From: Neoceratodus forsteri
Lineage: Eukaryota; Chordata; Ceratodontiformes; Ceratodontidae
Direction of reading: 5' to 3'
NCBI GenBank assembly: GCA_016271365.2
Contig: CM028130.1
Location: 472,225,501 to 472,289,500 of the forward strand
Length of the DNA stretch: 64,000 nt
Made by a program: the position numbers and the translations under genes. Shown piece by piece: positions 10,741 to 20,945 of the stretch (the first letter of the stretch is position 1; each line of letters begins with the position of its first letter). A model generated the notes under the pieces. The model searched no databases and was not told where the DNA came from. It was given only the letters and a program-made list of their open reading frames with translations.

Positions 10741-11869
10741 AACATATTGTAAATTACCAAAGTTATAAGCGTGCATTTGTAAAATGTAACATAGGCTCAT
10801 AAATGTATTGGTTTGAATGTTTTTACACTAAACATTCAACATAGCCTTGTCATGACCCTGCCTCATGAAGACGAGCAGACAAAATGAGCAACTCCTGGCT
10901 TAAAGGTGTTTTTGCGCGGGGATTGTGAAATCAACTTTCACGATGCAAAAACACATTTTCAGCAGGAGTTGAAAAATGACAGCTGTCACATTCATGAGGT
11001 GCTGTAAAAAAATGGCTATGTTGAAAATGTGGGGTAAAAATATTGAATATTACTGAACCTATGAGCTTGCATTTACAAAAAATCAACATAGGCTGATATT
11101 TATTTTTGTTTTTAATGTTTTTGCACCACATTTCCAACATAGTCATCTTCTGACCCCACCTCATGAACATGGGCAAAGAAAATTTTCAGCTCCAGGCCAA
11201 AAGGTGATTTCACGCAGGAACCGCAAAATCACCTTTTGGGGTGTAAAAAAAAATTCATATTGGCCAGGATTTGAAAAATGGCAGCTGTCATATTCATAAG
11301 GTGCTGTAAAGATATGCCTATGTTCTAAATTTGGTATAAAAATATTGAAAATTACCAATGTTACAATCCTGCGTTCACAAAATTCTACATGTCCTCTTAA
11401 CTTGGTTGTTTTTTAAATATGTTTGCACCACATTTTCAACATAGTCTTCTTATGACCCCACCTCATGTACAAGGGCAGAGAAAATTTTCAACTGGTGCCT
11501 GAAAGATGATTTTGCACAGGGACGGCGAAATCACCTTTTGGGATGTAAAAAAAAACCATTTTGGACAGGATTTGAGAAATGACAGCTATCACAGTCATGA
11601 GGTGCTGTAAACATATGGCTATATTGTATATTTGGGGTAAAAATATTGAAAAGTACCAAAGTTACGAGTCTGCATTTGCAAAATTCAACATAGGCTCATA
11701 AATTTGTTGTTTTTCAATATTTTTACACCAAATTTTCACATAGCCTTCTTATAACCTCATCTCATCAACAACAGCAGAGAAAATGTTCAGCTCCTGCCTG
11801 AAAGGTGATTTTGTGCAGGGACCACAAAATCACCTCATGGGACAGATCTGCCTAATGACAGTGAAATTG
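10741..11869. repeat. Tandem block of ~300-bp palindromic units (copy A)
   Basis: About 3.7 units. The landmark ACCAAAGTTA recurs near 10757 and 11658, with diverged versions near 11050 and 11352, giving a ~300-bp period. Each unit is close to a palindrome around the core GGTGATTT...AAATCACC, and its flanks pair as well (ATGTTGAAAAT with ATTTTCAACAT; GACAGCTGTCA with itself). The array thus alternates inverted half-units of about 150 bp. Identical logic is seen in copies B, C and D. Confidence 0.8.
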
Positions 11870-12311
11870 TGGTTCTATGATCATGAACATAATGTGATTC
11901 AGTGATGTAATATCACCAAATGACAATTTCAGCAATTCAATATCAGTGACGTCAATTGTAGCGATGAGTGCTATTGGCGATTATGTTTTACAGCGAATGT
12001 CCACGAACTCAGCGAATGACTTTAAACTTGCATCTTTAATAATTGATCCTAGTGACGCAGGGGGGCTGTGCCCCCACTGCACCCCCCCAAAGGATGCACC
12101 CCCCAGACCCCCTATCTATAGGATTCTAACACCACAGTGCACTTGGACAAAGGGGGTAAGTAGCTATTTCCTAATCACTCTACTGTGCTTTTGCTATAGT
12201 TTCTGATCGCTGATCTTCAATATTCTTTGCTATTCGCTATGAATGTAATCGCTGTATTTCATTTGCCATATTTGACTCACTGTAATTGAATTGCACAAAT
12301 GATGTGCTACC
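11870..12311. mobile_element. Insertion with perfect 8-bp target duplication, 442 bp
   Basis: TGAAATTG occurs on both sides (11862-11869 and 12312-12319). Removing the insert plus one copy restores the palindromic unit (compare CAGTGCCACTGTTCATGAG in sister units). Near the ends GCAATTCAATATCAGTGA (11932-11949) faces its reverse complement at 12277-12294 with two mismatches. The outermost bases do not form a clear terminal inverted repeat. The 8-bp duplication suggests a hAT-like non-autonomous element, but the class is uncertain. The interior holds C-runs at 12060-12120. Confidence 0.7.
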
Positions 12312-12597
12312 TGAAATTGTTCATGAGTTGGGGTCCCAAAGAAGGCATGTTGAAAATTTCGACCAAAAATATGTAAAAATGCCCAAATTATGGCACTAAG
12401 TTCAAAACCCCACTGGAATACATTGAACTGCATACCTGTGTCTTCAGTTTGTGGTCCGGCTTTGAAGAGTGAATATTTGTTTGTTGTCCAGAAAGTATTA
12501 CAGCACTGGACCCCCCGATGGGTAAGTAAGGCCTTGGAGGGGTTAGGAATGGCCACAAAAGACATCGAAGCACTTTTATTTATTTATTTATTTTTTT

Positions 12598-12928
12598 TAC
12601 AAGTGGGAAAAAAAAGAGAGAGACTGATGATCCCCAGTCACAACACTGGGGGATTGGGCACCCCCAGTGTCACACTTATGTGGGGAAAGACATCGATGGG
12701 CCATTTTTTTTTCTACAGGTGAAAAAAAAGAGAGACGGACAATCTCCGATTGCAACACTGGGGGATTGGGCATCCCCAGTGTCACACTTATTTGGGGAAA
12801 GACAATGATGGACCAATTTTTTTTCTACAGGTGAAAAACAAAAACAAAAAAATTAACGACTATTCCTGATCGCAACACTGGGGGATTGGGCAGCCCCCAG
12901 TGTGACAGTTATGTTTCTGGAGGGGGTG
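12598..12928 (+). repeat. Three tandem ~117-bp units, each with a 9-10-bp-stem hairpin
   Basis: Each unit has an A-rich start (GTGAAAAAAAAGAGAGA type), then ACACTGGGGG, loop ATTGGGCA, CCCCCAGTGT, and a TTATGTGGGGAAAGACA tail. Stems are at 12643-12652/12661-12670, 12755-12763/12774-12782 and 12875-12884/12894-12903. Unit 2 lost one base of the stem. The GATTGGGCA core recurs in copies B and D. Confidence 0.85.
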
Positions 12929-13001
12929 GGGCAAGTGCTGAGAGGGAGGGTCAGGTGGGGGGAACTTTTATAATATAAATGAAATAAATAAATACAATAT
13001 G

Positions 13002-13145
13002 CAGTCATGGCGGAACACAGCCCACTCTGCCTTGACCAAGATAGCTGCCACATGGCACTGCACATGCACGACTGCTAGCATATGTGCAGTAGAGTGCAGC
13101 AGCCATCTTGGACACAACAGAGTGGGCTGTATTCTGCTGTGACTG
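13002..13145. repeat. Foldback with ~66-bp arms
   Basis: Arms 13002-13067 and 13078-13145 are reverse complements with about 80 percent or better identity. Shared blocks are ACAGCCCACTCTG, CCAAGAT and CTGCACAT. The loop is 10 bases. Possibly the end of repeat copy A or an independent foldback. Confidence 0.8.
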
Positions 13146-13150
13146 CCAGC

Positions 13151-13639
13151 ACTCTAAAATAGTGCAACATGGGTGGACTGCTTTACAGACACAGAGGAGA
13201 CTGTGATGCAAGTCCAACATGTTGTTCATTCAGAAATAATGCAGAGTCCTTTTTTACTCAAAGCAAAAGGAGTGCAGGGCTCCACCCACTGCAGCCCTAA
13301 AAATAAAGAGAAGGAGAGAAAATCGCAAAGGAACAAGGAATCCTTGTTATGTCCTCCTCTCTAGGCTAAGGCAGTTGGCACCCACCGGATGCTGGCTAAT
13401 GCTGGTACAGCTTAAGCATGCAAACAAGACAGCTGAAGGTTGTGCATGCCTAAGAGGAATGAAGAGCAGTAGCTGAACTTGCCCAACTTTAAGGGGTAAA
13501 AAGCCTTGGGTGACAGAAAACAGCAGAAAAGGAGTAGGAGGAGGTAGAGAAAATAAAGGAGGGAATGAACATTCCCTTAAGAAAAATAAAAATTATCCTT
13601 TTTTGTTTGTTTGGAGAGACAGGAACCCCAGAATGGGGT
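13151..13639. other. Unassigned spacer
   Basis: No open frame with a recognisable domain, no tandem structure. An A/G-rich stretch lies at 13300-13600. Confidence 0.4.
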
Positions 13640-14582
13640 CATTCGAAAAAATTACTTACCATAGTAATCTTGTTTCTGTCAGGGTATTCTACTATATTCA
13701 TAACTCTATGCAGCCTTCCCTTTAAGTAGAACTGCCCGGAGAGAATGCTATGCAAATGACAGAATCCATCATTGGCTCGTGACACTATTCAAACTGCTGC
13801 CCTTATCAGCTGCCACGTTCCATTAACGTATCAGATTTCTAGAGAGCCTACAAGGCAAGTAATCTATCTAACTATGATATCAAACTACAGTAACAAACAC
13901 CTAACTATATCCAAAAATTAACAAACATCCCAAAGACAGAATCACCTGAACAAGGGGAAAAACTGTACCCATCAGAGTTTAAGACAGGGTATGCCAGTGT
14001 CTGGCCCTCCATGTGTGGATAAACAGGTAGGATTGCAGAGACCACTGGTTCTGAAAGGGGAGGCAGGGTGGGATAGTTATGAATATAGAAGAATACCCTA
14101 GAAGAAACAAAATTACTGTGATATGTGATTTTTTCTTCTCACCCCAGGTATTCTTCTGTATTCCTCACTCTATGCAGACTATGAAGCAGTACGTTTGGAG
14201 GTGGGTACATAACCTATCTGGGAAACAGGCTCTGCAGGACTGCTGTGCCAAACGTGGCATCACTTCTGGACTGGGTGTCCAGGCTATAGTGCTTTCTAAT
14301 TGTATGTATTATCCCCCAGGTAGTTGCTTTACAGATTTCAGCCAAGGGATCATCCCTGGAAGCTGCCAAAGAGGCAGCTATACCCCTAGTGGAATGGGCC
14401 CTCAGTCTTACTGGGGGCTCCTTTCCTGCTTTTGAGTAGCAAAACTGAATGCACTGCACTATCCAGAGTGAAATGGACCTCTTTAATGCTGGGTTCCTTT
14501 TACCAGCATCCCCATAAGTGAGGAACAGCTATTGTCTGTCCTGTCTGTGATTCTTGGTATGAGTAATGTAATAGCTCAATGA
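13640..14582 (-). mobile_element. DIRS family 1-related fragment (3' end: recombinase, ICR and ITR)
   Basis: The left terminal sequence AAAAAATTACTTACCATAGT lies at about 13648. Its reverse complement plus a second end copy (AAATTACTGTGATATGTGAT, then TTTTCTTCTCACC) sits at about 14075-14185, an internal complementary region. Recombinase C-terminal coding follows on the minus strand. Compared with the complete copy at 51.5-57.2 kb, the layout is the same but the ends have diverged. The fragment stops at 14582 where repeat copy B begins, so RT and gag are lost. Confidence 0.75.
14200..14580 (-). pseudogene. Tyrosine recombinase C-terminus (DIRS)
   Basis: The minus strand contains RLRAHSTRGIAASLAASRDD, with the HxxR pair intact (H-S-T-R). 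Then ATTWGIIHTIRKHYSLDTQS carries the Tyr nucleophile, and the end is GTAVLQSLFPR. These correspond to the C-terminal catalytic residues of tyrosine recombinases. The part upstream (first catalytic Arg) is missing because the fragment is truncated at 14582. Confidence 0.75.
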
Positions 14583-14940
14583 CCTTTTTATGTTGGCGCC
14601 CGCATGCTCGCCAGCCAACATATTGCATTAGTAGCAGATTTGGAGGTGTGGTCACTATGGGCAAATGCAGGAAACACATCAGTAGGTGCGTCCCTCATTC
14701 CCCAATACGTCAGCATGCAGGCACCATACCAGCAATACTTAATGAGGTGAGCACATCTAAGAAAAGGTCTGCTGCAATGAGATCCACGCTCGTCATGCAG
14801 CAGCACCAGAACACGTCTCCCAACATGCCCTTCCTGGAGAAAGCAGTCCAAGAAACATGGCGGCAGTAACTGCCGCTGCCTGCCACAATGCTGACTTCGG
14901 GGGTGCCCAATCCCCTCGGCATGCCCCAACCAAGTTCATG

Positions 14941-14969
14941 TGCCGACAGGGAGCCCACTCCTGTCGGCA
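14941..14969. repeat. Perfect 10-bp-stem hairpin in copy B
   Basis: TGCCGACAGG at 14941-14950 pairs with CCTGTCGGCA at 14960-14969 around a 9-base loop. Related GCCGA...TCGGC modules flank each GATTGGGCACCCC core in copies B and D. Confidence 0.8.
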
Positions 14970-15529
14970 TAATGGCCCACCTCCATTTGCAGTTCTAGGA
15001 CAAGGTGCCCAATCCCCTCGGCATCGCGCGCCTCTAATAGTCTTTCTTTGCTTTCAATCACTGATATAATTTGCCGAATGCCCCCCTTTGTGTGCCGAGA
15101 AGGGTGCCTAATCCCCCTCTGCTCTTGCCCCTGCCTTCAGTATGTGCTAACGGGGGTGCCCAATCCCCTGTTGGCTAAAGCACCCCCCCAACACTCAGGT
15201 GGCATGCTAGGAGCCCACCCCAACGTACCAAATGCCACTGGAAAAAAAAAAAAACATTCTGCAATGTGTGGTTTTTTTTTAATTAAAAACTGTAAAACAG
15301 AAAATGGTCCCTCATAGTCTGTTCTGCTTCCTTGCCCAAGTCGCACCCATCCTCTGCATACCCTGCCTCCCCACACCACCCTCACCTCATACTTACCTCC
15401 GGAGCATGGCACAACGATCTTCGGTGGACTGGGAACACGTCTGCACTCTTCAAAGGCGACCGCGAACTGAAAAAATGGCGGTTAGCTGTATAATGGCATA
15501 AACAAGGTTTTTTCAACTTATGTGGATCT

Positions 15530-16640
15530 CTCGACCATTTTTGTTAATTTTGTCACCACATTTTCAACATGGGGTTATTGGGACCCCTTCCCTTATGAAT
15601 TCAGTCACTGTCATGGCGTTATTCAGTCCTGAAAGGTGATTTTGTAGTCACTGCATGGAATCACCTTTCGGGACTGATTAATGGAACAACAGTGCCACTG
15701 CTCATGAGGGGGGCTCTCAAAAAGCATATGTTGCAAATTTGGCGAAAAAAATCCAAAAAATGGCTGTTTTATGAGTGTGCATTGTGCAGTTTCCATGCAC
15801 ACTTGTAACTTCAAGAATTTATAATATTTTCACTCCAGACTTTCAAAACTGGCATTTTACCACACCTCCTTTTACATACCTTGGCTGAAATGTGTTTTTG
15901 CACATCCGGCGCAGAACAGCACGGTCGCTGTGTGAAATCAGCTTCTGGGACAGTTTTAGAAAATGACGGTGATATTGTTCATGAGCAGAGGTACTAAAAT
16001 GCCTATGTTGAAAATTTGGTGACGAAAATCCATAAAATGACTGTGTTACAAGCGTGTGTTGCGCAGTTTCCATGCACCCTTGTAACTTCGCAAATTTGCA
16101 ATATTTTCATGCCAGATTTTCAACACTGGCACTTTTTCACACCTCCTTGTGAGCAGTACAGCTGTCATTTTTCACATCCTGCCCAAAATGTGTTTTCGCA
16201 CCTGTGGCACACAATGGCATGGTCGCTGTGGGAAATCAACTTTTGGGACAGATTAACAAAATCACAGTTGCACTGTTCATGAGGGGAGGTCCCAAACTGC
16301 CTATGTTGAAAATGTGTTTAAAAAAATTCTAAAAATAATCGGGTTACGGACGTGTGTTTCCATGCATGCTCATGACTTCACCGATTTTTCATATTTTCAC
16401 TCCAGATTTTCAATGTTGCCATTTTGTTACACCTCCTCATGAACAATATAGTTGTAATTTTTTCACATCCTGCCAAAAATGTGTTTTCATACCTGTGGCG
16501 CCAAATGGCGCAGTCACTGTGCAAAATCACCTTTTGGCTAACAAACTGATAGTGCTGCTCTTTATGAGGTGGGGTCACAAAAAGCCCATGTTGAAAATTT
16601 GGAGTGAAAATACCAACAAATGCCTATGGCATTAGGGCTT
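15530..16640. repeat. Tandem palindromic units (copy B)
   Basis: About 3.5 units of 275-300 bp. The dyad GCAGTTTCCATGCAC, with flanking GTG..CATTG and CACTTGTAAC, recurs near 15785 and 16062, and in a shortened form near 16350. Between the dyads lie GTGAAATCA...TTCTGGGAC segments and CATTTT..CACACCTCC segments that pair with neighbouring half-units. Confidence 0.8.
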
Positions 16641-16649
16641 CCACTGTAA

Positions 16650-16993
16650 CACCCCACCCTGTACAGACTGACAGGCGTCAGGGGTGTGACTTGGGAACAT
16701 CGGCTGTAATGCTCATGCCATTCCACCCCCACCCCCAACCTGCAGCCAGTGACAGGCATCAAGGTGTGCCTTGCAGTTTTTGGCCCTGAAGTTCACCCCA
16801 TTCTCCTAAACTACACCCATCTCAGCGTATTCTCTTATGGAATGGGTAAGTATAAGGCACAAAGACCCCAAAGCACACACAACACTTCTCAGTCTCTACA
16901 GGTAGGGTGAGGTAGAATGGCATGAGAGTTACAGCTGATGACCCAAAGGCACACCCCAACGCCTACCACTCTTTGTAGGGTGGGGTTGGGGGT
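16650..16993. repeat. Foldback with ~95-bp arms and an extra direct copy
   Basis: Arm 16650-16745 pairs with 16895-16990; shared pieces are CCCCACCCT, AGGCGT, GGGTGTG and CTCATGCCATTC. A third, direct copy starts near 16735 (CCAGTGACAGGCATCAAGG). It abuts repeat copy B. Confidence 0.7.
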
Positions 16994-17104
16994 GGGGGTG
17001 AGTTTGGTGTCAGTTCAATACTTCACTGCCATTCCTATTATGCATCTCTGACTCCTGCACTACCAGTACCAATGCCAGCAACACAACATTTGGCATTGGC
17101 AAAT

Positions 17105-17325
17105 GCTTTTTTTTTTTAGTTGTTCATAGCTGGGTAAGGCCCACTAGGCACAAGTGCCTGTTTTCAGGGGTGACCTGGGAGCACTGGGCAGTTAAGTGAC
17201 TTGCTCAGAGTTACACAGTATGCAAGTGGAGGTTGAGAGAATCAAACCAAGGTGTGGTCTGCTGGATGTACCAAGCTCATTCACAGCTCATTACTCTAAC
17301 CTCTATGCTATACTGCCAGCCCATA
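17105..17325 (-). mobile_element. tRNA-derived SINE (family S2), minus strand
   Basis: Read on the minus strand, it starts GGCAGTATAGCATAGAGGTT (A-box-like), has the B-box-like TTTGATTCTCTCAACC, then AAGTCACTTAACTGCCCAG, and ends in an A-run (T-run at 17108-17118 on the plus strand). The same family is found at 35512-35700 and, more diverged, at 23852-24065. The AGTCACTTAA motif is common in CORE-type vertebrate SINEs. Confidence 0.8.
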
Positions 17326-17789
17326 CATCATAGCACTTCCATGGGTTGACCAGCAACTACAATCCAGCCATCTTCTACAAGGATGAGAAGGGAACGCGGG
17401 TGGACAGGTTGATGACACAGGTAAATTGGGATGACAGGCATTCTATTATGCCATTCTGGGGAAAGCTGTGTGAAGCTGGAGTGGGAGCAAATGTGAGTCA
17501 AACTCCGCTTGGCCTGTCATCATAGCAGCAGGTGCATTAATTCTAATTTCATGCCAGCCTGCTGATTTATTCAAACATGCAATGCCCCATAGTGAGTCAC
17601 ACTCATGACAGCAGACAGCCCTCACTGCCCACATGCAATTGCATGGCTTGTACGTGACCAATGGATCTTGAATGAATGAGTCGTTATGGGAGTGTTTACA
17701 GAGGACAGGAGGAGGGAAGATGTAGTCCCTCTTCACAACAGTGTGGTAGTGAGGAGGCTTGAAAGTGGAAACCAATCAGCAGAACTTCA
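17326..17789. other. Unassigned spacer
   Basis: A 109-codon open frame exists on the minus strand (17446-17775) but shows no known domain, no splice context and unremarkable composition. Not called as a gene. Confidence 0.35.
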
Positions 17790-19196
17790 ATAGTGAGGAA
17801 AATTAGGGATGTTACTACTTAAGGAAAGGATTGTTCAACACCTGGAAACCAGTGGAGCACCAGACCTAACACAGTATGGTTTCACAGCAGGAAGGACATG
17901 TTAGACAAATATAACTGATATGTTTGACTAGGTGAAAAGAGAAGTAGATGGGGGCTGGGGGAGAAGCGATGGATAACACTTACCTTGATTTCAGTAAGGC
18001 CTTGAATGCCACTGCACATGGAAGAGTACTGAACAAGCTGGGCAGCCAGGGAGTGGGTCAAGGTGGTAAACCTGGTTAGGAACTGGTTGAGCAATAGATA
18101 ACAGAGGGTGGTGGTAAATGGAGGTCAATCTAAGGAAAGTAGGGTGAGCAGCAGGGTGCCACAATTCTCTCTTCTGGGGCCAGTTGTATTTCATGGTTTC
18201 TTAAGTGACATTTTCAGGAGGGGACTGGAAGGGAAGGTGTGCCTCTTTGAAGATGGCAGTAATATCTGCAAGCAGGTGCACACTCCATGAATGGGGGACA
18301 AATGACGGCAACCTAGGTAAACTGGGGTGATGGTGTACAGTGCTGCATCTGTGATTCCATTAAAAAAAGTACTATATCATGAAATTGGGGTGCAAGACAG
18401 AGGAGGATTGCATGATGGGGGTGATACTGATGGTCACGAAGCAGGAAAGGGATTTGGGGATGATCACACCTGATGACCTAACAGCAAACAAACCATATTG
18501 CAAGTCAGCAGGGACAGCCAGTGTGATGATAGGATGCATAGGGATCAGTATCACCAACAGAAGAAAAGAGGTGGTGATGCCCCTGTACAGATCATTCATG
18601 ATGCCTCATTTGGAGTAATGTGTCTAGTTCTGGAGGCCATATCGCCTACTACGTCCAGTTCTGGAGGCAACATCTCTGTAAGGAGTTAGACAGTGTGGAC
18701 ACAGTTCCAACAGGGTCAACAAGGATGGTGCAGGGATTAAAACAAAATTCATAATAAAAGAGACTGAGAAACCTCCCTATGTATACCCTGGAGGAGAGGA
18801 GAGAGACAGAGGAGACATAATAGAAACCTGTCAGTATCTAATGGTCATAAATAGTGTATTGGAGGATAGCATCTTCATACGGTACATGTTCATGAAGGGA
18901 AGGGAATGACATGAGTTTGGAAGGGGGTAGTCTCAGGGGTAACATCAGGAAGTATTTCTTCAGGGAAAGGGTGGTGGATGCCTAGAATGAACTAACTCTT
19001 AGCTGAGGAAGTAGGGGATAACACAGTGGGGGAATTTAATAAAGCATGGGACTGGCAAAAGGGAACAGTAGTGACAGGAAAGAGAAGGTAAAGCCAGATA
19101 TCAAGTACGGTATGCAACTTTTACAGTAAATAGAGAGAATGGACACACTGTACAACATTACTGGTCCTCATCTGCAATCAATTTCTATGATTCTAG
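17790..19196 (+). mobile_element. CR1 LINE fragment (RT to 3' end), decayed
   Basis: The plus strand starts inside RT (LLKERIVQHLETSGAP, then QYGFTAGRTC at about 17875). It continues through a stop-ridden palm region, the open piece 18379-18618 (RDLGMITPDDL and VVMPLYRSFMMPHLE), and a tail near 19165-19196 resembling the CR1 end GGTCCTTATCTGC...CTATG. It converges tail to tail with the CR1 at 19437-22290, with 240 bp between them. Confidence 0.85.
18379..18618 (+). pseudogene. CR1 ORF2 C-terminal fragment
   Basis: 79 codons stay open: EERDLG-type then VVMPLYRSFMMPHLE, equivalent to the segment after the RT thumb in the CR1 copies at 20.0 and 38.2 kb. Stops flank both sides. Confidence 0.75.
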
Positions 19197-19717
19197 GACA
19201 CCATTCTATGTAATAATGTGCACATCGCAGGACCACTGTATCATACTTGGCATGTGGCTGACAGCATTCCTGATAGGCCAATGGACGCATACATATCTAC
19301 TGAGGTAATAATGCCTGCACTGACACGTAATTGCAATAAAATCAGACTTTGTTGGAAGGGGTATCATGTCAAAAGAGCAAACCAAAATGAGCGACTGATA
19401 AATGAGCATATCACGTTGCTTGCTTTCAGGTTTAGAAACAAAGAAACATAGAAGTTGACGGCACATAAGGACCACAAGACCCATCCAGTCTGCCCATTTT
19501 TTTTTTCTACCATATGAATGTGCCATCGGCCTTTGCTCTGTCAATGGCCTATCTATTCATACTCATCTGTATTGCTCTCATGCCTATCTCATGCCTGTTT
19601 GAAGCCTTGCACTGTATTCATATCCACCACTTCTTGAGGTATGCTGTTTCATGCATCCACCACCCTTTCTGTGAAAAAGAACTTCCTCACATTACCCCTT
19701 AATCGGCCTCCCTCTGA

Positions 19718-20230
19718 TCATATACTGTGTCCTCTTGTCCTGCTATTTTTCTTATATTGAAACATGTTAGACTCTTTCACCTTGTTAATGCCCTTAACGT
19801 GTTTGAATGTTTTGGTCATATCACTTCTCTCCCTCCTTTGCTTTAGGGTATACATATTGAGCTCCATTAATCTGTCCTCATAAGTTTTCTGATGCAGTCC
19901 CTGCACCATTTTGGTTGCCCTTCTCTGGACTGCCTCAGTTTGGTTACTGTCCTTGTGAAGGTGTGACCTTCAGTACTGCATGCAGTACTCCAGATGGGGC
20001 CTAACCAGTGTCTTGTAAAGAGGGATCATCACCTCCCTCTTCCGACTTGTGATACCCCTACTAATACACCCCAACATCCCCCTAGCCTTACCTACTGCTT
20101 CAGTAGTCTGCTTGGATGATTTCAGGTCATCGGTGATGATAATGCCCAAGTCTCTTTCTTTCCTTGTGACTGCCAGCAACTCCCTTCCCTGCCTATAGGT
20201 GGCTTCAGGGTTTCTCTTCCGTATGTGCAT
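19718..20230 (-). pseudogene. CR1 ORF2 C-terminal part
   Basis: Minus-strand pieces contain RKERDLGIIITDDLKSSKQ, MIPLYKTLVRPHLEYCMQY and then RRERSDMTKTFKHVKGINKV, the standard CR1 ORF2 tail. It is separated from the RT part by the SINE insertion and by frameshifts. Confidence 0.8.
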
Positions 20231-20268
20231 GATCTTGCACTTATTTGCATTAAACCCCAGTTGCCACT

Positions 20269-20896
20269 TTTTTTATTTTTTAACCTATTCTTTTCCCTCC
20301 AGTCGCTGTATGTGGAGCCTCTCTCATGCCTGTTCCTGCCCCGCCTGAAGTCTTCCTACCTGAGTTTCCTCTCTCCTCCTTCTAAGTCCATACAACCGCC
20401 ACCCCCAGCTTACCCCCTCTGGGGTGGGATCGCCCCTCCTCTGCGGTGCTCTATACAGTCACTCTCCGGCTCGTGGGTGACAACCCAGGTGGAGCAAACT
20501 GGAAGGCCAGGCAGGATAGACCCAGCAGTGGGCATGGGGGCAGGTGCCATCACCTACCCCACAGACCGGTGTTTTCCCTGTTCTGCTGTGCACTCCCCTC
20601 TCCTGTGTGTGGTGCATGGCCCTGATGCTACAGCACAGAGCAACCCAGCAAAGCATCAGTCACACTATGTACATGATGCCCTGCGTGCTGCACCACCCCC
20701 AGTCTCCACCAGGAGCCGCTGACACGCTGAGAGATACCCCATCCTCCCCCGGGAGGAGAGCAGTCCAGCGGGCGCTCAATCCTCACCCACCCCTCCTGAC
20801 ACCCCGGCACCTGAGCTCGCTCCCAAACTTGGGTCGCCAGCATAGCACGAGGTGTGGCGTCCAGTACCTCAATCCTCAGCACCACTGGGTTGGGCT
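20269..20896 (-). mobile_element. ~600-bp SINE-like element (family S1), nested in CR1
   Basis: A perfect 13-bp target duplication, CCCAGTTGCCACT, flanks it (20256-20268 and 20897-20909). The T-run at 20269-20282 is the A-tail of a minus-strand insertion. The body is GC-rich and shares GAGAGCAGTCC..GGCGCTCAATCCT with copies at 24720-25267, 34790-35388 and 36403-36964. The 5' end on the minus strand (CCCAGTGGTGCTGAGGATTG) is compatible with a tRNA-like A box. It does not encode a protein. Confidence 0.85.
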
Positions 20897-20945
20897 CCCA
20901 GTTGCCACTCTTCCGACCACTTTCCTAGTTTATCCAGCTCTCTTC

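Larger units (their letters stand above)
10741..13150 (+). repeat. Hairpin-rich complex repeat, copy A
   Basis: The order is a block of ~300-bp palindromic units (10741-11869, continuing 12312-12400), a segment with TTTGAAGAGTGAATATTTG near 12460, a GGTAAGTAAGG box near 12520, three GATTGGGCA hairpin units (12598-12928), and a foldback (13002-13145). The same order recurs in copy D (50816-51533 plus 57247-57866, same strand) and reversed in copy B (14583-16640). No transposase or RT is encoded. A foreign insertion sits at 11870-12311. Confidence 0.65.
14583..16640 (-). repeat. Hairpin-rich complex repeat, copy B
   Basis: This copy is reversed relative to A and D. From right to left it has palindromic units (15530-16640), a segment with AAATGGCG and CTTCAAAGGCGACCGCGAAC near 15450, a CATACTTACCTCC box near 15390, TGCCCAATCCCC hairpin modules (14890-15180), and a terminal ~290-bp part (14583-14870). 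The reverse complement of that part matches 57580-57866, including GTATTGGGGAATGAGGGAC. Both B and D end at CATAAAAAGG, so this may be the element end. Confidence 0.7.

Noticed and set aside
14588..14929. 113-codon minus-strand frame with YWGMRDAPTDVFPAFAHSDH
   Set aside because: The same peptide is open in copy D (57622-57858), so it was considered as a real protein. But the two frames diverge outside that stretch, lack a conserved start, and the shared part lies in a repeat end. Left as unproven.
17446..17775. 109-codon open frame on the minus strand
   Set aside because: No family resemblance, no splice or repeat support; chance frame possible.
19218..19451. Possible exon between two CR1 tails
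   Set aside because: An open frame exists on both strands but it runs into the CR1 tail and lacks a convincing splice pair.
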